NCBI GenBank assembly: GCA_947359465.1
Contig: OX375879.1
Location: 118,250,557 to 118,314,556, forward strand
DNA length: 64,000 bases
Direction: 5' to 3'
Origin: Metellina segmentata
Lineage: Eukaryota > Arthropoda > Arachnida > Araneae > Tetragnathidae
This document shows positions 21,889 to 61,448 of this stretch, one piece after another. Position numbers and translations under genes: made by a program. The notes below the pieces were generated by a model. It was not told the DNA's origin and did no database searches. It worked only from the letters and a program-made list of their open reading frames with translations. The stretch's first letter is position 1. Each line of letters opens with the position of its first letter.

Positions 21889-22624
21889 AAATTTTGAGTT
21901 TTTAATTGTTCTTACACTTTTAAAATTAAAAAAGAAATTGTCCTTACTCTTTAGATGCTTACTAAAAGCATGAATATCTTTTTATTGTAACTTCTTAAGC
22001 GAATTTTCGTATTTAAAAAACTAACCTGTTTCAACACGTCCCACTCAAAGATATAAAAAAAAATGCGATACGGCTTCGATTCAAACAATTTTTGTGGCAA
22101 CAGTTTCGACGCGTTTATTGCCGTGCTCCTTGAAGTGAGTTGTGGCAGCTGCTATACCAAGATTGGGGCATCCTTTTTGATTATTTTACTAATTTTTGTA
22201 GATAATTATCTTTTTTATTTTACCATGCCAAAATAACATTAGTTTGCGAGAATAAATGTCATCTATTTGACATAAATATTAAATATACTGGTTCTTTAAT
22301 GAATGTTTAAATTAATGAATGATTTAGCTTGAACAAACTTTTATAGTATTTCTGTAAAGTAATCATTTTTTCATTAAAGTGAATTCTTACCTAGTTAATA
22401 AAAATAGTAAATTGTGTTTTTATTCTATTTTTACAAATTATTTTTATTAATTTTTTAATTATGTTCCGTTAAAATCCTAAAATGTTTGTTTCTAAGAAAT
22501 TTTTACTTGATGGCATAAAAAGCACGCCAAAAGCGTTGCCACAAAAAGGTCTTTATATCAAAGCTGAATCATAAAATCTTCGATTTTACTTTGAACTAGG
22601 GTTTGAAATTATAAGTTTTGCTTG

Positions 22625-23020
22625 CAGCCGTATTCACAAGTCCGAGTTCAACCGCGTATCAACGATAATCCCCGGGTTATCGAAAAAATCGTATTCACAA
22701 TGCTTGATCCGAGGTTTATACCGCTGTTTCGGTGTTACATTTTGATCCTCCAAAATCGGCGAATTAACTCTCAGTTGAGATTTACGCATGCGTAGTACTA
22801 TTTTTTTGCGAAAGAAGCGATATACTGTAAACAAAACAAAATGGACGACATACTTCATTCTGTGCTAAATTACAGTATTATTACGACGACGCTCATTCAA
22901 CCTATCTTATATGAATCGGAACAAGAACGTGATTACATTTTATATAAAATAGATATGCCCAGATGTGTTCTGGCTCGAATTGTGTTCTGGCTCGAATTAT
23001 ATTCTGGCTCTCAAGAGTAG
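22625..23020 (+). mobile_element. Harbinger-like element, 5' end with start of a coding frame
   Basis: The end CAGCCGTATTCACAAGTCCG is followed by a CCCGGGTTATCG block and, at 22841, an ATG-started frame of 59 codons (MDDILHSVLNYSIITTT...). The same promoter-like region and ATG occur at 37471-37780, so this is the 5' part of an autonomous element. The product is not recognised; it may be the start of its nuclease or DNA-binding protein. Confidence 0.55.
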
Positions 23021-23228
23021 AACCCAATGAGAGAGGTAACGGTAGAATATGACCATAGCAGATACAAATTCATCGTGGAATAAAAATAATTTTGTTGATT
23101 TATTACGAATGAAAGAAAATTGACATTGCTAGTGTTACTTCACTTTACACCAACACACCAATACTGACAGTTACAAAGAGAATCGGATTACATATATTTG
23201 TCAAGGAATTGTGCACAATTATTTCTTA

Positions 23229-23432
23229 CCCAAAACCATCGTGTACAAAGTGGTTGGTGCACTTGAAATACATCGTGGCTTCAAATTCCCTCACGTTGGT
23301 GTGGTGTGGAAGTTTGGAGAGTGGGGTGCCAGCTCAAGTGTTGCCTAGTTGTCTGATCGTGGTGTCTTCGGATCTTTCCTTTCGGAATTAATCCCGGACC
23401 GTCACTAATAGCCCGTTGTGTTGCTCCAGGGA
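23229..23432 (+). mobile_element. SINE, head missing
   Basis: The body runs from CATCGTGTACAAAGTGGTTG to GTTGTGTTGCTCCAGGGACG. An internal deletion has removed part of the CATCTGACCGTGG segment. Confidence 0.8.
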
Positions 23433-23475
23433 CGATCCGGGAACAATAATGAAAGGAAACATTAGTAGGTAGGTT

Positions 23476-23691
23476 GGTATTTTAATTAACGTCATACCGA
23501 AGTTGTACAACGGGCTATTGACGACGGTCCGGAATCACTCCGGAAGGGAAACATCGGAGGACAACACCACGTCATTTTGAACCATGGTAAAATGACGAGA
23601 TACATAACTGGCCTGGCACCTCACTCCCCAAACTTTGACAAACACCCCAACATGATGATATTTGAGGATATGTCAGACTTTATGTGCACCA
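23476..23691 (-). mobile_element. SINE, head missing, reverse
   Basis: TTAATTAACGTCATACC, CGGGCTATTGACGACGGTCC and CCACGTCATTTTGAACCATG identify the reverse 3' part and mid-body. It lies about 45 bp from the forward SINE, forming a large inverted pair. Confidence 0.8.
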
Positions 23692-23692
23692 T

Positions 23693-23832
23693 TTCTCGCG
23701 AATACAACAAACTTGATATCCTCTTCATCAAAAACTTGGCAATATCCTGACGAGCTATCTCGTTCATAGCAATATTGATCAAGTCCTGCTGGACGTGGTA
23801 TTTTGTCGAAACCATTTGGAGGATTAAAATAT
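23693..23832. mobile_element. TTAA palindromic MITE fragment
   Basis: It contains CTGACGAGCTATCTCGTTCA and the right end CGAAACCATTTGGAGGATTA. Confidence 0.6.
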
Positions 23833-24019
23833 GTCTGTAAAATACGTCTCTTGTATATTCGAAGTTTAAGTTCAGAACAACCGCCTGGATAATGATTGAT
23901 GCCGCGTGTGAAGTGCTTTTCTTCGTTTTACTTCAGACAAAAAGTAACTTTTATTCATTTTCTAAATTGTTTGATTTCAACGTCACGTTTCCCGTACTTC
24001 CACAAAAACATGTCCACGC

Positions 24020-24725
24020 AAACTCTATAACAAAGTAATCGACGCACCAAGAAGGAGTTGTACGATTGCGATAAAAATGAGTGGATGTGAATAACATACA
24101 TAGAAACACAATCGATTAAAATTTCAGAACAATTGAATGATTTATTTCAGAGTTTGACCGTTACAAAGGGAGGAAGTCAATAAGGCGTTGGTCCACCTCT
24201 GGCCTGGATGCGTCACCCGTCGCGGAATAGACTGAATAAATTCCCGGAGGGTGTCCTGCGAAATTTCTTGACACATTGTCTCCAACTGTCGAGCTAAATG
24301 GTCAACATTCGGGGATGGTTGCCCATCCCATAACCTCCCAAATATGCTCTATGGGAGAGATCAGGAGACCTAGCTGGCCAAGGAAGTGTTGGGAAAGCTT
24401 TAATACAGTTCATAGCAACACATGCCGTGTGCGGCCGGGCATTATCTTGTTGAAAAGTAAGTCCGGGGTGTAGCAAAAGGAACGGTAACACAACCGGTCG
24501 TAGAATGTCGTCTACGTACCGCTGTGCTGTAAGTGTGTACAGAAATGACTACCAAAGGACTATAAAGGAGATGGCTACACAGACCGTCTGCAGTTGTCGT
24601 CAAGACACAGTTGGAAACGGAACTCGTTACTAAAGACTATACGTCTCCAGTCGGAGCCGTTCCAAGTGGATCGAGTCTGCGATCAAATTACTGCGACCCA
24701 ACTGGTGGCTGCTTTGTCAAGAAGA
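24020..24725 (-). pseudogene. Tc1-like transposon, C-terminal part of transposase
   Basis: It has the terminal repeat ATCGACGCACCAAGAAGGAG. On the - strand the frame gives LHPGLTFQQDNARPHTACVA (middle Asp) and FPTLPWPARSPDLSHRAYLG. The family matches 48093-48882. The N-terminal half and the other end are lost. Confidence 0.8.
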
Positions 24726-24737
24726 TATTTTGTCATT

Positions 24738-24870
24738 AGAAGAAAACTAACCAGATCTTGATCTTGTCATCCTCACAAAAATCGGCAATATCATGATGAC
24801 GATTTTTCTCGTCATTAGCAAAAATGGACAGATATTGATGAACGAGATATTTCGTCGAAACCATTTAGAA
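24738..24870. mobile_element. TTAA palindromic MITE fragment
   Basis: AACTAACCAGATCTTGATCT, ATTGATGAACGAGATATTTC and CGAAACCATTTAGAAGG show the right-hand half of the family. Confidence 0.6.
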
Positions 24871-25241
24871 GGAAGAATAATATGAGAATGTATGATGTAT
24901 ATTAATAACAACTGACATTTTCGTCATATTAGAAAGATTATTGAGAAATTTTTAACATATTGAAATATTGACCGTTAAACATAAAATTTTACAAAGATTA
25001 CCCTAAGTCAAAAGTTAGTAATCAATTTACCGTCCAAGTTACAGAAAAAATAACTTTAGGTTATAGTTCTCATCATATTCTCCAGCAAACAGAAAGTTGC
25101 TCACTTAAGGCATCTGTGAGTAGACAAATATTGCTCAAATCGTGATTATGGAATGAATGCGGTAAACAATATATGCTAATGGATCTCATTGGATGTAGAA
25201 ACAATTGCTTCTTGAATAAACTTTAGAAAGCTGAATCTGTC

Positions 25242-25323
25242 GACGAGGTGGCCGAGTGGTTAAGGCGATGGACTGCTAATCCATTGGGCTCTGCCCGCGT
25301 GGGTTCGAATCCCATCCTCGTCG
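25242..25323 (+). tRNA. tRNA-Ser(GCT), copy 3
   Basis: The 82 nt are identical to copies 1 and 2, with the anticodon at 25274-25276. The upstream flank (TGGAATGAATGCGG, then CAATTGCTTCTTGAATAAAC) aligns with both other copies. The downstream flank is more diverged. Confidence 0.97.
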
Positions 25324-25579
25324 AATACAAAAATTTTGTTCAAAATTAAAGTATACAAAAATTGTTTTGGTCAACTCATTTGACAAGTTTTTCATATGAA
25401 AGACATCTGATTTTATTTCGCAAATAAAGTGCATCGCGAATAAAATAGATGTTTTACAGCTTTTTGAGCAAATTTTTCAAACTAAAATTAATTCATACTT
25501 TATAGTAAAAGCACTACAGTAAAAATGCTTGCACAACAATTGTCATCGAAGAATGCACATATGTGTATTTTTAATATTT

Positions 25580-26232
25580 ACTAGGGGGCCTACCCCCTGC
25601 TCGCCAACCCCCGGAGGATTGCTTCGCAATCCTCATTGGTTCGAAGCGCGAACCTATGCTCGCTTCGCTCGCCTCAATGAAGACATGTGTCCTAGCAGAA
25701 GGGATTGTTTACAAAATATGTTACCAAAAAAATGTTTTTCAAATCTAAATTTGCTGTATTACAGAAAAAATATATACAGTATCTCTAAAATCAGAATTCA
25801 AATGAAAACTTTGTGCAAATTTTGACTCGAAATGTGAGCGTTGCTTTGGAAATTGAATACCCAGCATGTTGTTTGTGTGTACATTTTCCCAGCACTCAAA
25901 CGACCCACACTTTTTCATTGAGTTTGTTGCCGAAAGTTGTAGTGCAAGCGTCTTGTTGAACTATAATTGTTGGCCCTGAAAAGGACCGTTTTTTAAATGG
26001 CCCTGAAAAGATCCTCCGCTTTCTTTGATTTCTATTATAAACTATCTGCAACAGCTCATTAAAATTTTTATTATTTTTTATTTTTCAATAAAATTTCATC
26101 CGATAACGCTATAAATTCAATCGATGCGCGAGACTTCGCGATAAATAAACAATCGTACAGTGTTGCCAAAACGCGATTACAAATAACGTCTTTTTTGCGT
26201 GCCACGTAAGAGAAATATATATATATATAGAT
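25580..26232 (+). mobile_element. ACTAG-type element, divergent subfamily
   Basis: It starts ACTAGGGGGCCTACCCCCTG, a hairpin, followed by the palindrome GGATTGCTTCGCAATCC and AGCGCGAACCTATGCTCGCT. The end ATATATATATAGAT matches the 3' end of the other ACTAG elements. Length is about 650 bp. No coding sequence. Confidence 0.55.
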
Positions 26233-26454
26233 GTTTTCTCTTTGAAATTTCAAACTCAATCTAGCATCTAGTCTCAGTAGACTTTTATACCATAGTTGTC
26301 CTTTGCCTAAAATAATCAAAACGGTTTTACACCTTTTAAAATAAGAACTTGATTCTCCTCAAATATCCTATTGCGCTTTAAAAAACTATAATTTCAAGCA
26401 CACACAGCTGGCACTTTTGGGGTTTCATAGAAACAAGAAACACGGATTACAGAA

Positions 26455-26665
26455 ATCGGAGGGCTGCGAGTTCGAAATTCGTACCAACCAAACACAGCAC
26501 GTTAAATCTGTCGTCGCCACAATTGTCCTCACGTTAGCGTGGTTTGCAAAGTGGGAGTGCCAGTGATGATCTCGTCATCTGGCTTAAAGTTATGAGGTGT
26601 CATCACATCTTTCTTTTCGGGACTGATCATCGGCAACGACCGTCGTCAATAGACCGTTATGTTGA
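26455..26665 (+). mobile_element. SINE, head type 2, 5' damaged
   Basis: GGAGGGCTGCGAGTTCGAAA, CACGTTAAATCTGTCGTCGC and CCGTCGTCAATAGACCGTTA. Several short deletions. Confidence 0.7.
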
Positions 26666-26744
26666 TCACATAAATATCAAAATTATCAATTTTAACATAC
26701 GAATTTCACTCTTCGACTTCGATTACGCCCTTTATTAGCTCGAA

Positions 26745-27380
26745 AGGGCAGCGGGAGCATGGTTGGAAGAAAAATGGACTCTCAACCTGAGGATTACGAG
26801 TTCAAATTCACCCAAAGAGCATTGTATGCAAAGAGACATGGTGCACTTTGAATCCGTCATGGCCTCAAATGCTCTCAAGTGGGGATACCAGCTCAGGTGA
26901 TGCCTTGTCATCTGACTGTGGTTCAATATGACGTTTTATTGTCCTCTGATCTTTCTCTTCGAGTAATGGTAATTTTTAATAAACGTTGTACTTAAGCAAC
27001 ACAATGGGCTATTAACGACGGTACGGGATCAATCCCCTAAGGGAAAGATCTGAAGAAAACACCAAGTAATTTTGAATCACGGTCAGATGATGAGACAACA
27101 CCTGAGCTGGCACCTCACTCTCCAAAATTCCACGCCAACCCAACGTGAGGACTTTCGGCCGCCACAGATTTAAGGTGCACCAGTCGCCTCTACACCATAC
27201 GCATACAAGCATCCATGCAATGACCCAGTTTCGAACCAGGAACCTTCCGACCTAGATGCTAACACCTTAACCACCAGACCTGTTGGTAGGCCTTTCTTTT
27301 CGGGATTGATCCCGGACCGTCGCCAACAGCCAGTAGTGTTGTAACAGCTCGACGTTAATTAAAATACCCACCTATCCATA
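26745..27380 (+). mobile_element. SINE, head type 2, interrupted by another SINE
   Basis: The first part runs 26745-26963 (head GTTGGAAGAAAAATGGAC, body, GATCTTTCTCTTCGAG). The last part resumes 27292-27380 (TTTCGGGATTGATCCCGGAC to GACGTTAATTAAAATACCC). The inserted reverse SINE lies between. Confidence 0.85.
26964..27291 (-). mobile_element. Full-length SINE, head type 1, nested in a SINE
   Basis: On the - strand the head (GGTGGTTAAGGTGTTAGCAT, GGTTCGAAACTGGG) is complete, the body is well kept and the tail faces 26964. CTTTCTCTTCGAG at 26951-26963 and CTTTCTTTTCGGG at 27292-27304 look like a decayed 13-bp target duplication (11 of 13). Confidence 0.85.
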
Positions 27381-28050
27381 ACCCAAATGCTTTCGCATGA
27401 TATGGGGATTAACTTAAAATGTAGATTGTCGTCGTTTTGGAGTTTAATCTAGGTGTTGTTGTTCAAATAACTATCCTTCATCAATTTGGAATTCATACTT
27501 TATCATTTTTATCGGTGTCGTGCTGACATCGTAATAAAAAAAAATGCCATCATGTTTGGAATACGTATATTAAACACACTCCGTCCCCCAAAACAACAAC
27601 GCCACCTACTTTTAGTTTCTCAGAAAGAGCTCTCATATGAAGCAAATAGTTCTCTTCAGAGATCACGACCGTTACACATGCTATTTACTAATACGTTTAT
27701 TGCAGGAAACGGCCATTTTATGAGAACAGCATCTTTGGCACTAAACTTAATGCGTGGGTGGGCACAAGAGTGGGATTAATGAAGTCGGGTTGACCGAGAG
27801 ATAGCATCCCACACCCTTCTCGTAAATCGAACGCACTAAACAGGAAACCGCACACGGCACAGAATAAGGGCATGCTTTTTACGATAATGGGATAGCTAAT
27901 GTAAAGGAAAGGTTAAGAGATTATGCACATATTGCCCCATCATGATCAGCGCCGTAATAAAGTAATGACCGCAATAAAATATCGTTTAACTGTTTATTAA
28001 TGGTGTTCTAAATGAGCTGTGAAACGTATAGCAAAATACATTTATCAGAG
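27380..28050. other. Unassigned stretch
   Basis: It has a 97-codon + frame at 27486-27779 without a recognisable domain. No repeat ends seen. Confidence 0.3.
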
Positions 28051-28054
28051 AACT

Positions 28055-28370
28055 AACAGAATAACCCGGCGTTGCTCGGGGTACAAATATGACCCCCGAC
28101 ATTTCCTCGAGTTAACTCATACTCAAACCCTGTAGAACGTGTTTCCGTGTCTATGTCCATTTATTGCAGAAATACAAACTTTAGTTTTTAAAACTGGGGC
28201 TTTGAGAGGCAGTTTTCGGACTACCTATGTGCCAATTTTCATGGCAAAAGATTGGTCTGAAGACAGGAAAGAAATGGCATATGTTTTCCGCAGTGTTCTA
28301 AAGTATGTGTACCAAATTTGGTGTGGATTGGTCGAACGGTGCATACATACACACCATCCTTTTATATACA
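28055..28370 (+). mobile_element. ACTAG-type element, subfamily CTGAATAACCCGG
   Basis: It starts AATAACCCGGCGTTGCTCGG, with the shared body CTATGTCCATTTATTGCAG, AAGATTGGTCTGAAGACAGG and TGTTTTCCGCAGTGTTCTAA. Confidence 0.6.
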
Positions 28371-28374
28371 GCAC

Positions 28375-29640
28375 GAAGTCCCAAATCCGGACGTTTTTGC
28401 TAACCGTTTCTTTTTCTCACCTTTTTACATCTTTCCAACAATTTTTAAAGAACAAGGAGTTAAACCTTTTTTAATTGATGAAACAAATTAAAAAAATTGG
28501 ACATTTTTAGAGTTAAATACCACCCTTGAAAATTAGAACATTTGCAAGGTAAAATTTGGTGCATTGTTTTAAAAAGGTTTTTTTTTCTCTTTTTAAAAGT
28601 TATTCCTATTTATCTATATGCTATTTTACCATTGTAAACGCAAAATTCGCGTGGGGAGGTTAGATTAAAGTTTCGTTTAGACAAAAAAATGCAAATAATC
28701 CGAAAACCGGAATGGTCCCACGTCCTAGGTCAGATCTGACCCTTGAATCATAAAAATTAAGCAGGAGTATGATCTCAAATCGAATATTTAATGTACATGT
28801 TCCTTAATTTTTCAGGGTTTAATTTTTTGAGAATAGTTTGGTTTTAAATTTAGGGACACTTTACATTTAAACATATGACCAACGCATTTTTACAATTGCG
28901 TGGTGAACTACCACTACAATGATTAACTTATGATGTATCATATGAAGAACCGAGTAACGAATGTCAACCATGACAATGTACCTCAGGTTTAATCGTACCA
29001 TTTTTACCCATGGACCTCTTCTAACGAAATCGGTGGAGCATGTGGGCGGAGTCGTTGTTGTAGGATCTATGAAGGGTAAATGGGCGTACAAATCAACTTC
29101 CAATTGGTTATCGACACCCAGACTACTGTTTTTGATCACGGTGGATAAACATTTTCAACTTCATATCGAGCGACAGGAAAAAATAACATTTAGCTGTCCG
29201 TTTATTTCATTGTAAGGTAGATGTTTTCACATGGCTGCTCCAGCAATTACCTTGATGAGGGAGAGACTTTGGAGCCCATCTTGTTAGATTTTTAGAACAT
29301 TTTTAGAATTCTCATAACGAAAATGTATCACTCACCTTGAATTTTTACTACCTTTCCTAATGTTCGTTAACGTAAATGGCTTTGCTGGTTTAAAGAAGAC
29401 AGCGTTAATAAACTGGACTCAGATATCAAGAGGCAATGTAAAACCACAAGTTAAACACAGAATGTATGATGAAATGCTGAATGCGATAGGATATATTTGA
29501 AAACAATTTCTTCTCATTCATCCAAAGCTTTAAAAATTTCACCTTAGGATATCTGCACAAAACAAGTAATATTTGAGTTCCCGATTCCAAAGATGTATAT
29601 CAAAATAAGTAGGGAGGTAATACTCGTCGCACTAGCAGTA
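28375..29640. other. Unassigned AT-rich stretch
   Basis: Overlapping frames at 28867-29139 (-) and 28961-29215 (+) look like chance. No transposon ends, RNA genes or splice pattern found. Confidence 0.3.
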
Positions 29641-29644
29641 CAAC

Positions 29645-29735
29645 AGACTATACTCGACGATCCGGGATCGACCTCGAAGGATCCGAGGGCAACACAGTAA
29701 TTTTGAACCACGGTCAGATGACGAGGTCAATTGCT
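29645..29735 (-). mobile_element. SINE 3' fragment, reverse
   Basis: CGACGATCCGGGATCGACCT and TTGAACCACGGTCAGATGAC. It abuts the Harbinger-like element at 29744. Confidence 0.7.
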
Positions 29736-29922
29736 ACCGTTATGGCTGCTACACACTAGGCCAGTAATTTAGTCGAGAAGCGAGTGATTTAGTAGCTCTT
29801 CTAAACGAGATAACGGCAAGTGGGGGAGTATTTGTTCACACACGGTTTAGTTGGTGTTCGAGTGTCGACTGCTAAAGATAATGCGGAGAGTGAAGCCGAA
29901 TCGCGATGAAAAAGATGACATG

Positions 29923-29929
<7 letters not shown>

Positions 29930-29976
<47 letters not shown>

Positions 29977-30107
29977 AAAAATTATTTTCCGTTCACTTAA
30001 ATGAAGCTAGCATTCTTTTACGAAAGAGAAGTAATTAGTCATATCACTTTTCAATCAGCATTTAATTATTTCCACCCGAGCAACGCCGTGTAACTAATTC
30101 TGCTAGT
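29930..30107 (-). mobile_element. ACTAG-type fragment ending in a TA microsatellite
   Basis: On the - strand it starts ACTAGCAGAATTAGTTACAC then GGCGTTGCTCGGG, continues AATGCTGATTGAAAAGTGAT as at 683, and ends in about 20 TA units (29930-29971). It is inserted inside the Harbinger-like element. Confidence 0.6.
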
Positions 30108-30128
30108 TTAAAAATAAATATAAAACAC

Positions 30129-30301
30129 TTTCCCAGTGTTTTTAATTTTTTGTTTGATTTCCTTCTCGTAAAACTCCGGTATTCCCATCGCTTTTTCTAA
30201 TTCATCGATTGCAACTGCCTTGGATGCTTCATTTTTCTTCAGGGAAGATTTCATATTCCATAAGCACTCCTGTTCCACATTAACAGTAACAAATTTGACC
30301 G
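30129..30301 (-). pseudogene. MADF-like (Myb/SANT-type) DNA-binding domain fragment
   Basis: The - strand frame reads VNVEQECLWNMKSSLKKNEA then SKAVAIDELEKAMGIPEFYE and KEIKQKIKN. The order LWN, spaced Lys-rich turn, AxxELxxAMGI and KIKN resembles the N-terminal MADF fold. Harbinger elements often carry a second gene of this type. About 57 residues remain with no start or stop, so it is a relic. Confidence 0.5.
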
Positions 30302-30448
30302 TAGTATCATCACTTCAACGAATCATGTTGCGATAAAAATGTTATTTTAAGAGAATAAAAACGTTAAACCTTTAAACAGAACCGATTTATTGACTAAAGA
30401 AAAATAATGGATTTAAATTACAGCGATGAAAACGTTTAAAACTCGTAT

Positions 30449-30470
30449 GTGTGTGTGTGTGTGTGTGTGT
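30449..30470. repeat. TG microsatellite
   Basis: About eleven TG units. Confidence 0.95.
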
Positions 30471-31196
30471 ACTATGCATATTTTAACAAAAAACACACAA
30501 GAAAAAGATCTCGAGCTATGAAAACGAATAACTAATGAACTCTACTAAGCAGATGTGTACCCACCTGTCTAGTGTCCCGATAGTGGTGAGAGGAGTGGGG
30601 TGGGTGGCACTACACGACCGCCTACTATCCATTTGACTGGATCGAGTCCACTAAATCGTTTTACTAAACTACTTGATTAAATAGTTTTGTACCAACTCGT
30701 TTAGTTACTAAATCACTCGCTACTCGACTAAAATACTGGCCTAGTGTTTAGCAGCCCTAAATGCAACTACCATCGTGTTCCCAAGAAGTGCAATATGTCG
30801 TAGGTTACTTTCTTTTCACTTGGTATTTCGTAAGATAATGGTAAACGAATCACATGCAACTGAATACCCTTGCTGTATCGTTTCCCTCCATATATGAAAC
30901 TTTTCTTGTTCCCATAAAGTGCGGGTAAGTGACCTAATATGATATACTTGCCTATTATGAGATATTCTTATATCTTTACCGTACAGTGTCGTCATCATGA
31001 ACTATTAGCTAGGAAGACTGTAAGCTTAACATTCCTTGTTGCAAGCTGACCCATATTTGAATAACAACCTATTATACAGTAGCACATCACTTTTAAGAGT
31101 TCTCAAGACTTTTTGATTATTGGTCTTTAAATGTATAAAGTACGTTGTTAAGCTAATTAAAAAGTTTTTACATAAATAAATGCGTTTTATGTTAAA

Positions 31197-31450
31197 CTAG
31201 CTGAATAACCCGGCGTTGCTCAGGTTTCAAATATGATCGCGACAGCTAAAATATGACCACGACTTTACCCTGTGTTAGCTCATACACAAACCCAGTTGAA
31301 CGTGTTTCCTTATCCATTAGACAGGAAAGAAATGGCCTGTGTTTTCCGCAGTGATCAAAAGTATAAGTGTACAAAATGTGGTATGGATTGATCAAACGGT
31401 ATAGATTTGTATAGAGAATATACGCACCCACATCCTTCATATATATATAT
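31197..31450 (+). mobile_element. ACTAG-type element, internally deleted
   Basis: It starts ACTAGCTGAATAACCCGGCG and shares TTTACCCTGTGTTAGCTCA, then jumps to AGACAGGAAAGAAATGGCC, missing about 100 bases found in the copy at 945. It ends in a TA run (CATATATATATATACTG). Confidence 0.65.
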
Positions 31451-31843
31451 ACTGTATCGTTGTATTTCTTTGTCGTTTTGAATGTACAATATTATATTAA
31501 GGAAGGTGGTGTCACGTATTGGGCAACCTTTTCCCAAAACGGCCATTTTGAAAAATGTTATAAAATTAATTTTTTTGAGCTTATTTGCAATGTATTTTGC
31601 CAAAAAAAAAAAAAACCCGACATTTTGCAACAGCTTTAGTGACAGTGTTGAAAATCAAAAAGAGAGAGAGAGATGTTTGCTAAATTTTTCACTAGACGGT
31701 CACCAACGAAATTTAAAAAAAATATCCCATATTAGGTCACTTTCTCCTATAGCATGAGTTACATTCTTTTCCCTTGGTAGTACCGGTGAAACAATTTTAA
31801 ACGAATAATTTGCGACTGAAGTTTACTTCCTTTCTTTACACAG

Positions 31844-61445
<29,602 letters not shown>

Positions 61446-61448
61446 ATA

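Larger units (their letters stand above)
19135..22620 (+). repeat. Duplicated flanks of the tRNA-Ser genes
   Basis: Blocks upstream (ATGGAATAAATGCGA type, then TTGNNTTTTGAATAAAC) and downstream (for example CTTTATATGAAAGCTGTACC at about 20253 and CTTTATATCAAAGCTGAATC at about 22551) of tRNA copies 1 and 2 match in the same order; the upstream block also precedes copy 3 at about 25140-25235. The flanks are clearly diverged while the tRNA bodies are identical. Between copies 1 and 2 lie a SINE and a mariner-like element that post-date the duplication. Confidence 0.75.
29744..30756 (-). mobile_element. PIF/Harbinger-like element with 50-bp inverted ends
   Basis: The left end GGCTGCTACACACTAGGCCA then GTAATTTAGTCGAGAAGCGA pairs with the right end TCGCTACTCGACTAAAATAC then TGGCCTAGTGTTTAGCAGCC. 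Length is 1013 bp. It carries a MADF-like remnant on the - strand, an inserted ACTAG-type fragment with a TA microsatellite and a TG microsatellite. No transposase nuclease is seen. Confidence 0.72.

Noticed and set aside
28867..29215. Overlapping opposite-strand frames of 84-90 codons as a gene
   Set aside because: No domain, no splice pattern and no homologous copy in the window; mirrored open frames commonly arise by chance.
28055..30107. A 2-kb transposon with inverted ends ACCCGGCGTTGCTCGGG (28060) and CCCGAGCAACGCCG (30075)
   Set aside because: The right end lies inside the independent Harbinger-like element at 29744-30756 and reads as the 5' start of a reverse-oriented subfamily with its own body (also at 683). 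The two ends are separate insertions.
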